Notes under the pieces: model-generated | Told to the model about the DNA's origin: nothing | What the model saw: only the letters and a program-made list of their open reading frames with translations | Databases searched by the model: none | Assembly: GCA_045613765.1 (NCBI GenBank) | Contig: JAZLBO010000021.1 | Span: 1-64,000 of the forward strand | DNA length: 64,000 nt | Direction: 5' to 3' | Origin: RGIG4097 sp045613765 | Lineage (GTDB): Bacteria > Bacillota > Clostridia > Christensenellales > CAG-917 | Program-made: the position numbers and the translations under genes | Part shown: positions 8,551 to 17,319 of the stretch, piece after piece | Layout of the letters: every line of letters begins with the position of its first letter | Numbering within the stretch: position 1 is the stretch's first letter

Positions 8551-9743
8551 TTAGAATAGCGATTTCTGGGGCAAATGGCAGGATGGGACGTGCCGTATTT
8601 GACCTTGTGAAAGAAAGTGAAAATTACTCTTGCATATACGGTGTTGACACCTACCCTTATGGAGATTTGCCCTATCCTGTTTACACCAGTTTTGACGGCG
8701 TTGATCTTGCAGTTGACGTCATCATCGACTTTTCATCTCCATCAACACTTGACGGACTTTTGGACTATGCCATACGGACGAACACAAAGGTTGTCCTTGC
8801 CACCACAGGCTACACTGACGAGCAGTATAGACGGATAAAATATGCCAGTGAACAAGTGGCGATTTTCCACTCGGCAAATATGTCCCTTGGAGTAAGCCTT
8901 TTGGGGAAAATATCCAAGGAAAGTGCCAAGTTTTTGGGAGATGACTTTGACGTTGAGATTGTTGAAAGCCACCACTCAAAAAAGATTGATGCTCCAAGTG
9001 GTACTGCCCTATCCCTTGCCAAAGGCATAAACTCTGTCAAAGACAAAAGTATGGACTTGGTTTTTGGCAGAGATAACTTGTCCAAACGGCGAGAACAAAA
9101 AGAGATTGGCATACACTCAATCCGTGGTGGCAGTATATCGGGGGTACACGAAGTGCTATTCCTTGGCAATGGTGAGTGTGTCAAGTTGACCCATCAAGCA
9201 GAAAGCAAAGATATTTTTGTCCGTGGGGCTTTGCGCTCAGCAGAGTTTCTTATGACAAAACAAAGTGGGCTTTACTCTACGGACGCTCTGCTCATAGACA
9301 AACTGCCCATCACTGCAGTTGAAGGGGGAAAAGTGTGTCTTTCAACATTGAAAAACCTTGATGAATTGCAATATGCAACACTACTGCGCAGTGCAAAGGA
9401 CAAAGGCATTGTGATGACCGACGTGAATTTCAGTTGTTGTGATGACCACACACAAATGACTTTTGCCATAAGTGATGATTATGTCAACGAGATTGAAGCG
9501 ATTTTGTCACAAGACATATTTTCCAACATACGCCACTCAATGATAAGTGTATGTAAGTTGGTTGTCAGTGGAGTTGATTTGTCGCATGACTGCAACACCA
9601 TCTTTGAGATGTTATCCTTGATGAAATCCATTGGGGCAAAAGTGCATCACGTGATGGCATCATCAAACACTTTGACACTATTCATAGATGAAGACAAACT
9701 GAAAGATGCCATTGCCACCACCAAGGCACATTTCAGGATATAA
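8547..9743 (+). CDS. dapB: DapB reductase with C-terminal ACT-like domain
   Basis: The first 245 residues are a complete 4-hydroxy-tetrahydrodipicolinate reductase: NAD(P)-binding GANGRMG at the N-terminus, and the catalytic ESHHSKKIDAPSGTAL around residue 150. Normal DapB ends there. This protein continues for about 150 residues that resemble the tandem ACT domains of aspartokinase, for example SMISVCKLVVSGVDLS, IFEMLSLMKSIGAKVHHV and NTLTLFIDEDKLKDAI. I infer allosteric control by an amino acid, possibly lysine. There is no stop or frameshift at the junction. An intrinsic terminator follows at 9801. Confidence 0.93.
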   Translation: MIRIAISGANGRMGRAVFDLVKESENYSCIYGVDTYPYGDLPYPVYTSFDGVDLAVDVIIDFSSPSTLDGLLDYAIRTNTKVVLATTGYTDEQYRRIKYASEQVAIFHSANMSLGVSLLGKISKESAKFLGDDFDVEIVESHHSKKIDAPSGTALSLAKGINSVKDKSMDLVFGRDNLSKRREQKEIGIHSIRGGSISGVHEVLFLGNGECVKLTHQAESKDIFVRGALRSAEFLMTKQSGLYSTDALLIDKLPITAVEGGKVCLSTLKNLDELQYATLLRSAKDKGIVMTDVNFSCCDDHTQMTFAISDDYVNEIEAILSQDIFSNIRHSMISVCKLVVSGVDLSHDCNTIFEMLSLMKSIGAKVHHVMASSNTLTLFIDEDKLKDAIATTKAHFRI

Positions 9744-9800
9744 CCAATCAAAAATCGGTTTTCATACAAACTGAAAGACTGGCAGGATAAAACAAAAAAA

Positions 9801-9822
9801 GCACTCAACCGAGTGCTTTTTT
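9801..9822. terminator. Bidirectional terminator between dapB and the DMT gene
   Basis: The stem gcactc/gagtgc with an aacc loop is flanked by A7 on the left and T7 on the right. It can end both the dap operon (+) and the convergent biotin/Na+-pump operon (-). Confidence 0.85.
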
Positions 9823-9933
9823 ATTGCATTTATTATTGCTAATTTCTTGCGTTTTGATATTTCTATTTTATTTCTGTTTTGCTTATTTTCAAGTTTTAAG
9901 TGTTATTTTCCGTTGTTCAACCCATATTTTGTG

Positions 9934-10875
9934 TCAGTTGACAAAGTATTTGCTATTGCGCAGTTTCAAGAACTTACTGCCAAAGCGCACACGTGATGCA
10001 AAGACAGATACGAGGACAAGGAGGCAACCGACAAATTCGGGCACCGTGACCTTTTCGTGCAGGATTATCATACCACCGACAAGTGCCACGACTGATTCAA
10101 GGCTCATGATGAGAGTTGCAGATGACGGTCCTACTCTCTTTTGTCCAACTGCCTGCAACGTGTATGCAATGCCACTTGACATAATACCGATATACAAGAC
10201 TGGCAAGATGGCTGCTTGGATTTCTGCTCCTGTGGGGAATCCGTTGATTGCCATTGTCGGCACACCAAGGACTGCACATGTAAGGAATTGGATAAACGTA
10301 AGTTTGGTGGGATCTGTGTTGGTGCAATACATATCAACGAAGACGATATGGAAACCAAACGTGATTGCGCTGTAAAACACAAGTCCATCTCCCCTTGAGA
10401 TTGTCAAGGTGTCTCCTGCGCACATTGCAGTGAAGCCGAACATTGCCACCAAAACTGCAATACATTTACGCAGTGACGTGCGCTTTCTTGAAATGAGATT
10501 GATGATTGGCACCATGACAATGTACATTGTTGTGATAAACCCTGCTTTGCCTGACGTCGTGGATTCCACGCCAAGTTGTTGAACAAGCGTTGACACAAAC
10601 AAAACCACGCCACACACTACACCACCAATGAGTGTATCCTTTGTAAACTTGCTGACAGTCTTGCCTCTATACTTGTTGACAAGGTCTGTCACAAGGACTG
10701 TCAACCCAAGGACACCGGTTGCAATGACGTAGCGAAGTCCACTGATTGAAACACCGTCAATATAGCCTGTGCTATATCTTTGGGCAACAAATGCTAAGCC
10801 CCAAATAAAAGCCGTCAATAGAAGGATCAAAACACCAAAGAGAGTACTTCTCTTATTATCATTATTATTTGACAT
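9934..10875 (-). CDS. EamA/DMT-superfamily transporter
   Basis: The 313-residue product has ten predicted transmembrane helices in two EamA halves: residues about 10-150 starting at LLLTAFIWGLAFVAQRYSTG, and about 165-300. It is a drug/metabolite-type carrier of unknown substrate in the cytoplasmic membrane. Its ATG overlaps the end of birA, so it is the last gene of the Na+-pump operon. Biotin or a carboxylate is a possible cargo given the neighbours, but that is only inference. Confidence 0.88.
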   Translation of the reverse strand: MSNNNDNKRSTLFGVLILLLTAFIWGLAFVAQRYSTGYIDGVSISGLRYVIATGVLGLTVLVTDLVNKYRGKTVSKFTKDTLIGGVVCGVVLFVSTLVQQLGVESTTSGKAGFITTMYIVMVPIINLISRKRTSLRKCIAVLVAMFGFTAMCAGDTLTISRGDGLVFYSAITFGFHIVFVDMYCTNTDPTKLTFIQFLTCAVLGVPTMAINGFPTGAEIQAAILPVLYIGIMSSGIAYTLQAVGQKRVGPSSATLIMSLESVVALVGGMIILHEKVTVPEFVGCLLVLVSVFASRVRFGSKFLKLRNSKYFVN

Positions 10876-11611
10876 AACAGATTTCCCCCCAGTTGATATT
10901 TTTCATTTCGTTTTCTCCTTTGACGACAAGTGAACCGTCTTCCGTGATATTTGTTGCTACACCTATAAATCCGTCCTGTGTGACAACTTCCTTTGAGAGA
11001 GTTTCACACTTTTTAATGTACTCGTCAAGGACGGCTTGACTGTCTTCTATTGTGAATATTGAGTGAAGTTCCTTGACCAAAAGTTTGAAAAACTTTTTCA
11101 CGGAAATCTTCTTGCCTGTGACAGCATACACTGACGTGGCAATGTCCTTGACTTCTTCCAAATCTTCAAGGTCTGTGTTGACGTTGACACCAATGCCAAC
11201 CACCACGTATCTCTTGTCTGTCACAACGCTTTCTGGAAGTATGCCACATATCTTCTTGCCACATACCTTTACGTCATTGGGCCACTTGATTGTGGACTCT
11301 ATATTAAGGATAGAAAGCACTCTCGTCACTGCAACGGCAGAGGTCACTGACCACATTGGAAAACCGTCTATTGCAGGGCTTATATAACTCATATACAAGC
11401 CACCTTTTGGGGACAAGAAACTTCTTTCATATCTACCCCTGCCTTGTGTCTGCGATTTTGCCATTATAACGACGGGGTTTTCCACCCTATTTTCTGCCAC
11501 AAACACTTTAGCAAGATAGTTTGTTGATGTAGTCCTATAATAGCAAAAGCAAGGCAATTTTTCATTGCCCTGCTTTGCTTTCACTATAAGTCTGCTACAT
11601 CTATCTGTCAA
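10865..11611 (-). CDS. birA: Biotin-protein ligase (catalytic domain only)
   Basis: BirA forms biotinyl-AMP and attaches biotin to a carrier-protein lysine. The 248-residue product has the catalytic motifs SQTQGRGRYERSF, KWPNDV and KKICGIL, followed by the small C-terminal domain (ITEDGSLVV). The N-terminal DNA-binding domain of bifunctional BirA is missing, so it is probably not a repressor. The start is TTG at 11611, supported by GGAGG six bases upstream. It follows the oadB stop by three bases and lies in the operon of its likely substrate, the biotin carrier at 12808-13200. Confidence 0.93.
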   Translation of the reverse strand: MTDRCSRLIVKAKQGNEKLPCFCYYRTTSTNYLAKVFVAENRVENPVVIMAKSQTQGRGRYERSFLSPKGGLYMSYISPAIDGFPMWSVTSAVAVTRVLSILNIESTIKWPNDVKVCGKKICGILPESVVTDKRYVVVGIGVNVNTDLEDLEEVKDIATSVYAVTGKKISVKKFFKLLVKELHSIFTIEDSQAVLDEYIKKCETLSKEVVTQDGFIGVATNITEDGSLVVKGENEMKNINWGEICYVK

Positions 11612-11614
11612 ATT

Positions 11615-12799
11615 TTAGCCTCCAAACACTGCCATAAGGAAACCTGCTGCAACTGCAGAGCCGATGACGCCTGCCACGTTGGGTCCCATTGCGTGCATAA
11701 GAAGATAGTTGTCGGGGTTGTACTTACGTCCAACCGTGTTGGCAACACGTGCTGCCATAGGCACTGCTGAAACACCTGCAGAGCCAATAAGAGGATTGAT
11801 TTTGCCCTTTGTGACTGCGCACATAATCTTGCCGAAAAGCAAACCACCCATTGTTGCAAATGTAAATGCGAAAAGGCCAAGCGCAACGATATAGAGTGTT
11901 TGAGGTTGCAAGAATGTTGCTGCCTTTGCTGTTGCGCCAACAGAAATGCCAAGGAACAACGTGACAATGTTCATAAGTGCGTTTTGTGCTGTGTCAACCA
12001 AACGACCTGTAACACCACATTCCTTCAAGAGATTGCCGAACATCAAGCATCCAAGAAGACCTGCAACTGAAGGCAAGATCAAGCAAGTTGCCAATGTGAC
12101 AATGATGGGGAACAAGATTTTTTCTGTCTTGCTGACTTCTCTGCCGGGAGCCATAAGGATTGCTCTTTCCTTCTTTGTTGTCATCATCTTCATGATAGGG
12201 GGTTGAATCATAGGAATCAATGCCATATATGAATATGCTGCAACTGCGATAGGTGCAAGGATTTCAGGAGCAAGTGACTTTGTGAGCCAGATTGCTGTAG
12301 GGCCGTCTGCGCCACCGATAATACCGATTGATGCTGCTTGAGGGCCTGTGAATCCAAGAAGGATTGCGCAGAAAAATGCAACGTAGATGCCAAGTTGTGC
12401 TGCTGCACCCATAAGGAGTGACTTGGGGTTTGAAATCAATGGACCAAAGTCTGTCATTGCGCCGACACCCATAAAGATGAGGCAAGGATAGACACCAGTT
12501 TTGACACCAATATAAAGTATGTCAATAAGTCCACCATGTTGCAAGACGTTGACATAGTCAATTTCCTTGACTGTCCACCACTCTGAGTGATACAAAACGT
12601 CACTGCTATCTTGGAGCATAGGCAAGTTGGTGAGCAACATACCAAATGCAATACCCACGAGAAGCAAAGGTTCAAATTGCTTTTTGATGCCTAAGTACAG
12701 GAATACGCAAGCAATGACCAACATCACAGCATTCTGCCATGTAAAGTTGGCAAGTCCGCTTGTATTCCACAAGTTAGACAATGTTTTTACTATATCCAT
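11615..12799 (-). CDS. oadB: Na+-translocating decarboxylase beta subunit
   Basis: This membrane subunit decarboxylates carboxybiotin and couples it to sodium export. The 394 residues form about nine or more transmembrane helices. It has the family signature around residues 80-170: GVGAMTDFGPLISNP and the aspartate of IGGADGPTAIW, which is essential in oxaloacetate decarboxylase beta. The C-terminal GPNVAGVIGSAVAAG stretch is also typical. The gene lies in order carboxyltransferase-gamma-biotin carrier-beta-birA. Whether the substrate is oxaloacetate or another acid depends on the alpha subunit, which looks like the pyruvate/oxaloacetate type. Confidence 0.95.
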   Translation of the reverse strand: MDIVKTLSNLWNTSGLANFTWQNAVMLVIACVFLYLGIKKQFEPLLLVGIAFGMLLTNLPMLQDSSDVLYHSEWWTVKEIDYVNVLQHGGLIDILYIGVKTGVYPCLIFMGVGAMTDFGPLISNPKSLLMGAAAQLGIYVAFFCAILLGFTGPQAASIGIIGGADGPTAIWLTKSLAPEILAPIAVAAYSYMALIPMIQPPIMKMMTTKKERAILMAPGREVSKTEKILFPIIVTLATCLILPSVAGLLGCLMFGNLLKECGVTGRLVDTAQNALMNIVTLFLGISVGATAKAATFLQPQTLYIVALGLFAFTFATMGGLLFGKIMCAVTKGKINPLIGSAGVSAVPMAARVANTVGRKYNPDNYLLMHAMGPNVAGVIGSAVAAGFLMAVFGG

Positions 12800-12807
12800 A
12801 CTTTACC

Positions 12808-13200
12808 TCAGATGATTGTGACAAGCACTGCGCCAGTTTCAACTGTTGCGCCCTTTTGTACGAGTACTTGACCGATTTTGCCTGCTTTGGGTGCTGTAAT
12901 TTCGTTTTCCATCTTCATTGCTTCGACGATAACGAGCACGTCGCCTTCCTTGACTTGTTGACCGGGTGCGACTTTGACTGCATTGACGTTGCCGGGGAAA
13001 GGAGATTTGACACCCTCACCGCCGCCAACTGCAACGGGTGCTGATGCGACAGGTGCTTGAGGTGCTGCTGCAACAGGTGCTTCTGCCACTGCAGGTGCGA
13101 CTGTGGGAAGGGCTGCTTCATATTCTGCTTGGATGACTGCTTCGCCTTGTTCCACTTCTACTTCATATATTTTTCCGTTCAAAGTAACTTTGTAAATCAT
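12808..13200 (-). CDS. Biotin carboxyl carrier protein of the Na+ pump
   Basis: The 130-residue carrier ends in a biotinyl domain with the modified lysine in VEAMKMENEI (around residue 95). An Ala/Pro/Val-rich flexible linker (residues about 35-60) joins it to a short N-terminal domain (MIYKVTLNGKIYEVEVEQG). It shuttles CO2 on biotin from the carboxyltransferase to the beta subunit. In many species this domain is fused to the alpha subunit; here it is separate. AAGGAG precedes the ATG. Confidence 0.95.
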   Translation of the reverse strand: MIYKVTLNGKIYEVEVEQGEAVIQAEYEAALPTVAPAVAEAPVAAAPQAPVASAPVAVGGGEGVKSPFPGNVNAVKVAPGQQVKEGDVLVIVEAMKMENEITAPKAGKIGQVLVQKGATVETGAVLVTII

Positions 13201-13209
13201 ATTATCTCC

Positions 13210-13581
13210 TTATTCGTCCACACGTTTGATGGATTTGAATCTCAATTCATTGAGGGGAATACCTGTGGTGTCTGCAACGATTGCCATAATCATTGCTGCA
13301 TCTCTTTCTTCAGTGTTGATGAGAACAAGTTCGCCACAAGTTCCTTTTGCTTTGGGGGCTTCTTCTGTGCTTTCTTCTTGACCTTTCTTCTTTTTGAATA
13401 CTTTGGACATCTTGGCTGAGATTGCAGGTGATTTTTCCACCAACTTGCCCGTTACCCAGATGATACCCATCAAGAGAATAAGCACACCGAAGACTATTGC
13501 CATACCAATGACTGCCAACAAAAGAGCGTCTGTCAAAGGCATAGCAAATTCGCCTATTTTTGCAAGTGCCATACTGAACAT
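13210..13581 (-). CDS. oadG: OadG-like small membrane subunit
   Basis: The 123-residue protein has one transmembrane helix near the N-terminus (residues about 15-45, ALLLAVIGMAIVFGVLILLM). A basic hinge and a soluble tail rich in Lys/Glu/Ala follow. This is the layout of the gamma subunits that hold the decarboxylase complex together. Sequence conservation in the family is low, so the assignment rests on topology and on its place between the carboxyltransferase and the biotin carrier. Confidence 0.85.
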   Translation of the reverse strand: MFSMALAKIGEFAMPLTDALLLAVIGMAIVFGVLILLMGIIWVTGKLVEKSPAISAKMSKVFKKKKGQEESTEEAPKAKGTCGELVLINTEERDAAMIMAIVADTTGIPLNELRFKSIKRVDE

Positions 13582-13595
13582 AACTTCACCTACTG

Positions 13596-14978
13596 TTATT
13601 CTTCAATGGGTGTGATTGTATATTTCACAACCTTTTCTTCTTCTGCCTTTCTTGCTGCAAAGAACTTTTCTGTCACTGCAGGGAAAGCGATATAACTGAG
13701 GACGTCTTCGTCACTCTTTGCAACGCCCTTGAGTTCTTCTTTGGTCTTTTCAAAGATAGGTTCAAGAGTGTCTGCATATCTACCTTCAATGGGTTTTGCG
13801 TCGCCAAGGACTTTTTCAAGGACTTCAGGATTGATGGGTGCAGGTGTTTGACCATATTCGCCCATGCAGTATGACTTGACTTCCTTTGAAACGTTCTTGT
13901 ATCTTTCCCCTGCGAGAACGTTGTTTGTTGCTTGGACACCAACCATTTGGCTCATAGGTGTGACAAGAGGGGGATAACCAAGGTCTGCTCTAACTTTGGG
14001 TGTTTCCATCAAAACTTCTTCAAACTTGTCCATTGCATTTTGTGCTTTGAGTTGTGCAACAAGGTTTGAAAGCATACCACCGGGCACTTTGTAGTTGAGT
14101 GCGTCTGTGTCTGTTGCCATCATCTTGGGGTTCAAACCACCACTTGCAATATATTCGTCACGGATGGGCTTGAAGAAATCGTTGACTTCTTTGATGAGTG
14201 CATCGTCAAGACCTGTATCATAACCGAGTTGTTTGAGTGCAAAGTTGAGTGTTTCTGTTGCAGGTTGTGATGTGCCACCACTGAAGCATGAACTTGCTGT
14301 GTCAATGACGTCGCATCCTGCTTCGATTGCCTTCATATATGTGAGGTATGCAAGACCTGTTGTGCAGTGTGTGTGGAGAACGACGGGGAGTTTGACTTCT
14401 GCTTTGATTGCGCCGATAAGTTCCTTTGCTTCAAAGGGACTCATTGTGCCAGCCATATCCTTGACGCAGATTGTTTGGACGCCCATATTTTCAAGTTCCT
14501 TTGCCATTTTTGCAAATGCTTCAAGGGTGTGGACGGGAGATTGAGTGTAACTCAATGTGCCTGAAACTGTTGCGCCTTTCTTGATTGCTGCATCTGCTGC
14601 AACTTCAATATTTCTAAGGTCGTTGAGTGCGTCAAAGATACGGATGATATCAATGCCGTTGTCAACTGACTTTTCGACAAACATACGAACTACTTCGTCG
14701 GGATAGTGCTTGTAGCCAAGCAAGTTTTGTCCACGAAGGAGCATTTGAAGTTTTGAGTTGGGGAGAGCCTTACGCAATTTGCGAAGTCTTGCCCAAGGAT
14801 CTTCATTGAGATAACGAAGACAGCAATCAAATACTGCGCCACCCCAACATTCAATGGAATAGTAGCCTGCCTTATCCATTGTGGGGAGAATGTCTGCGAA
14901 TTTCTCAAATGGGAGTCGTGTTGCAATCAAAGATTGGTTTGCATCACGAAGGACTGTTTCGGTAAAGCCGATTTTCAT
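13596..14978 (-). CDS. oadA: Oxaloacetate decarboxylase / pyruvate carboxylase carboxyltransferase subunit
   Basis: This alpha subunit moves a carboxyl group from its keto-acid substrate to biotin. The 460 residues start with the metal-binding barrel signature (FTETVLRDANQSLIATR) and contain the carbamylated-lysine motif CVKDMAGTMSP and the metal ligands in HTHCTTGLA. A C-terminal conserved region (MGEYGQTPAPINPEVLEKV) follows. No biotinyl domain is attached. The ATG at 14978 was chosen because GGAGG lies just upstream. The order with gamma, biotin carrier and beta indicates a sodium pump that links decarboxylation to Na+ export in anaerobic fermentation. Confidence 0.95.
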   Translation of the reverse strand: MKIGFTETVLRDANQSLIATRLPFEKFADILPTMDKAGYYSIECWGGAVFDCCLRYLNEDPWARLRKLRKALPNSKLQMLLRGQNLLGYKHYPDEVVRMFVEKSVDNGIDIIRIFDALNDLRNIEVAADAAIKKGATVSGTLSYTQSPVHTLEAFAKMAKELENMGVQTICVKDMAGTMSPFEAKELIGAIKAEVKLPVVLHTHCTTGLAYLTYMKAIEAGCDVIDTASSCFSGGTSQPATETLNFALKQLGYDTGLDDALIKEVNDFFKPIRDEYIASGGLNPKMMATDTDALNYKVPGGMLSNLVAQLKAQNAMDKFEEVLMETPKVRADLGYPPLVTPMSQMVGVQATNNVLAGERYKNVSKEVKSYCMGEYGQTPAPINPEVLEKVLGDAKPIEGRYADTLEPIFEKTKEELKGVAKSDEDVLSYIAFPAVTEKFFAARKAEEEKVVKYTITPIEE

Positions 14979-15006
14979 GTGTATATCCTCCAAAATTATA
15001 TAAATT

Positions 15007-15987
15007 CTATTCAATATCTACGAGAGGAAGGGGTGTAACTTCAAAACTTCCGTCGTCGTTGATTTCAATGATTGTACCACCACGCTGTGTCTTCCAGTGG
15101 GCAGTAGGCACATAGGCGAGATAGTCAATGCTCATGCCGTATGTGAGTCTTATGCCTTGATATGTGATTGAAAGGGTGTTCAAGTGATCGTGCCCCATAA
15201 ACATACCTTTGCAACTGCCAAATTCCACCATTTCAGAGAAGAACTTGCCTTCAGTTTCCTTGGGGTATCCAAAATAGTTGTCTTTTTCAAGGACAAATCC
15301 GTGATGATAGATGACGTCCTTGTCCCCACGGAAGCACTTTTCCCAGCCTTCCTTAAATTCCTTGGGGGGAATATGGTAAAATGCGAGAGATGGCAACAAC
15401 TCACCTTGGCCAGATTGCTCCTTGACTGTCTTCTTGTACCACTCAATTTGGTCTTCGTGTATGACGTCAAAGCCACTGAAGAAGGATTTTTTTGTGTATT
15501 GGTTGCTGTCAATCATCATAAGAAGTTGACAGGGTTTTCCGTCACTTGTTTCAAGACGAATACAATAGTTGCCACAACCTGTCAAACCTTCTTCGCCCTT
15601 TTCAAAAAGACAGTTTTCATATTGCATATAGTAGTCTGCAATGCCGTCCTTGTTGGCACGAGAAGTCATTTCGGTGTCGTGATTGCCAAATACAAAGCAC
15701 CAAGGCTTGCCTGCCTCTTTCAAGACGTTGCCAAGCATTTTTGCACCACGAAGGTTGTTGGAACTGCCGGTCAAGGGCCAGATGGGATAGAACATATCCC
15801 CTGTGATTACGATAAAATCAGGATTTGAAGCGTCAATCAATTTCTTGACTGCTTGAAGGGCAAGTTTATCTTTTTTGCTTGAAACCCAACCTGCACCAAG
15901 GTGTATGTCAGTCAACTGCAAAATTTTGAAAGGTCTGCCTTCATCCTTAATTATTGTAGTCACGTTGTTTTTCTTCAAGATTTCCAT
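15007..15987 (-). CDS. Calcineurin-like metallophosphoesterase
   Basis: The protein carries the five metal-binding blocks of the family in order: TDIHLG, GDMFYP, GNHDTE, YHIPPKE and GHDHLN. It is likely a cytoplasmic phosphodiesterase or phosphatase; the substrate is unknown. I prefer the ATG at 15987 because AAGGA lies 7 bases upstream; an in-frame ATG at 16029 would add 14 residues. It is upstream of the carboxyltransferase gene on the same strand, so it may be the first gene of that transcript, although the functional link is unclear. Confidence 0.88.
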   Translation of the reverse strand: MEILKKNNVTTIIKDEGRPFKILQLTDIHLGAGWVSSKKDKLALQAVKKLIDASNPDFIVITGDMFYPIWPLTGSSNNLRGAKMLGNVLKEAGKPWCFVFGNHDTEMTSRANKDGIADYYMQYENCLFEKGEEGLTGCGNYCIRLETSDGKPCQLLMMIDSNQYTKKSFFSGFDVIHEDQIEWYKKTVKEQSGQGELLPSLAFYHIPPKEFKEGWEKCFRGDKDVIYHHGFVLEKDNYFGYPKETEGKFFSEMVEFGSCKGMFMGHDHLNTLSITYQGIRLTYGMSIDYLAYVPTAHWKTQRGGTIIEINDDGSFEVTPLPLVDIE

Positions 15988-16084
15988 TGTGCTGTCCTTA
16001 TCTTGCATTGCTGTGGGCGAGTTTTGCATACAATTTCCACTTTTTGTCTTTGAAAATCAAGGATACAAATCCCAAAACTGCCCT

Positions 16085-16106
16085 ATTATAACTATATTGT
16101 TATAAT
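16085..16106. promoter_or_regulatory. Perfect inverted repeat, candidate operator
   Basis: ATTATAAC and GTTATAAT form a perfect 8-base inverted repeat around a 6-base AT spacer. It lies between the divergent phosphoesterase and mrp genes and overlaps TATAAT-like boxes on the minus strand. There is no T-run beyond it, so it looks like a protein-binding site more than a terminator. Confidence 0.5.
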
Positions 16107-16154
16107 ATTAGCACATATAAAACCAAATTTCAACATTTTACTCAAAATTTTTGG

Positions 16155-16182
16155 TTGCGTTTTGTTAATGCAGTGTTATACT
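16155..16182 (+). promoter_or_regulatory. Probable promoter of mrp
   Basis: TTGCGT (16155-16160), 16 bases, TATACT (16177-16182), 33 bases upstream of the mrp ATG. Confidence 0.55.
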
Positions 16183-16214
16183 TATTGCAAGTAAAGAAAT
16201 TTTTAGGAGTTTTT

Positions 16215-17033
16215 ATGAGCGAATGTACTCACGATTGTAGCAGTTGCAGTTCAAACTGCTCATCACGTAAGCAAGACTTCCGTGAGCCCGGGAATCCTTT
16301 GAGCAATGTCAAAAAGGTTATCGGCGTTGTAAGTGGCAAAGGTGGTGTTGGCAAGTCAACGGTTACTTCACTTCTTGCAGTCCTTTCAAACCGTAAAGGT
16401 CTTAAGACAGCCATCCTTGATGCAGACATCACGGGCCCAAGCATCCCCAAGGCTTTTGGCCTTACTGAAAGAGCCGAGGCTATGGATGAAAAAAATATCC
16501 TTCCCGTACGCACCAAGACAGGCATCAAAGTTATGTCAATCAACCTTCTTCTTGAAGACGCCACCCAACCTGTCATTTGGCGTGGACCCGTCCTTGCAGG
16601 TGCAGTCAAACAGTTCTGGGCAGACGTTGTTTGGGGAGATGTTGACTTTATGTTTGTTGATATGCCCCCCGGCACTGGCGACGTGCCTCTCACAGTGTTT
16701 CAATCATTGCCCCTTGACGGTATCGTAATCGTCACTTCCCCGCAAGATCTGGTGTCTATGGTGGTGGAAAAGGCAGTTAATATGGCGAATATGATGAATA
16801 TCCCCATTTTGGGCATCGTTGAAAATATGTCATATTTCACTTGCCCCGACTGTGGAAAGCATCTTGAAATCTTTGGCGCAAGCAAGGTGGACGACACTGC
16901 AAATCGCTTGTCTATCCCCTGTGTCAGCAAGATGCCCATCAACCCCGAACTTGCATCTCAAGAAGACAAAGGCCTTATCGAACTCTTTGAAGGCGAGTGG
17001 CTCGACAATTTAAGTGACTATTTGGAGAAATAA
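16215..17033 (+). CDS. Mrp/NBP35 family iron-sulfur carrier ATPase
   Basis: The 272-residue protein is a MinD-like P-loop ATPase with the deviant Walker A GKGGVGKST (around residue 40), the DxD segment ILDADITGPS and VDMPPGTGDVP. The C-terminal CPDC pair can bind a bridging [4Fe-4S] cluster. The N-terminus has an extra cysteine-rich patch (CTHDCSSCSSNC), like NBP35-type proteins. It probably assembles and delivers Fe-S clusters to apoproteins. TAGGAG precedes the ATG at 16215. It is co-transcribed with the TSCPD gene, which starts three bases after its stop. Confidence 0.92.
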   Translation: MSECTHDCSSCSSNCSSRKQDFREPGNPLSNVKKVIGVVSGKGGVGKSTVTSLLAVLSNRKGLKTAILDADITGPSIPKAFGLTERAEAMDEKNILPVRTKTGIKVMSINLLLEDATQPVIWRGPVLAGAVKQFWADVVWGDVDFMFVDMPPGTGDVPLTVFQSLPLDGIVIVTSPQDLVSMVVEKAVNMANMMNIPILGIVENMSYFTCPDCGKHLEIFGASKVDDTANRLSIPCVSKMPINPELASQEDKGLIELFEGEWLDNLSDYLEK

Positions 17034-17035
17034 CT

Positions 17036-17284
17036 ATGAAACACACCTATCAAACATCTGGCGTATGTGCAAGAGAAATTCAATTTGAACTTGAAAACGG
17101 AGTCATCCACAACGTAAACTTTATCGGTGGATGCAATGGCAACCTTAAAGCAATCGCAAGACTTGTGGAAGGCAAAAATGCAGAAGAAATTGCATCAATC
17201 CTCAAGGGCAACACCTGTGGCCCAAGAAACACATCTTGTGCAGACCAATTTTCAAAGGCTCTCATCAAAGCACTCAACGAATAA
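17036..17284 (+). CDS. TSCPD-domain small protein (TIGR03905 type)
   Basis: The 82-residue protein matches the short TSCPD-like family: GGCNGNLKAIARL in the middle and the cysteine-rich C-terminal block CGPRNTSCADQF. Similar domains occur at the C-terminus of some class II ribonucleotide reductases. The role of the free-standing form is unknown; the spaced cysteines suggest metal binding. Operon position directly after mrp fits a link with Fe-S metabolism, but that is inference. Confidence 0.85.
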   Translation: MKHTYQTSGVCAREIQFELENGVIHNVNFIGGCNGNLKAIARLVEGKNAEEIASILKGNTCGPRNTSCADQFSKALIKALNE

Positions 17285-17290
17285 AAGCAA

Positions 17291-17319
17291 AAAGGAACGG
17301 AAATCCCGTTCCTTTTTTT
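17291..17319 (+). terminator. Terminator of the mrp operon
   Basis: Stem aaggaacgg/ccgttcctt, loop aaatc region, followed by seven T. A-run on the other side makes it potentially bidirectional. Confidence 0.85.
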
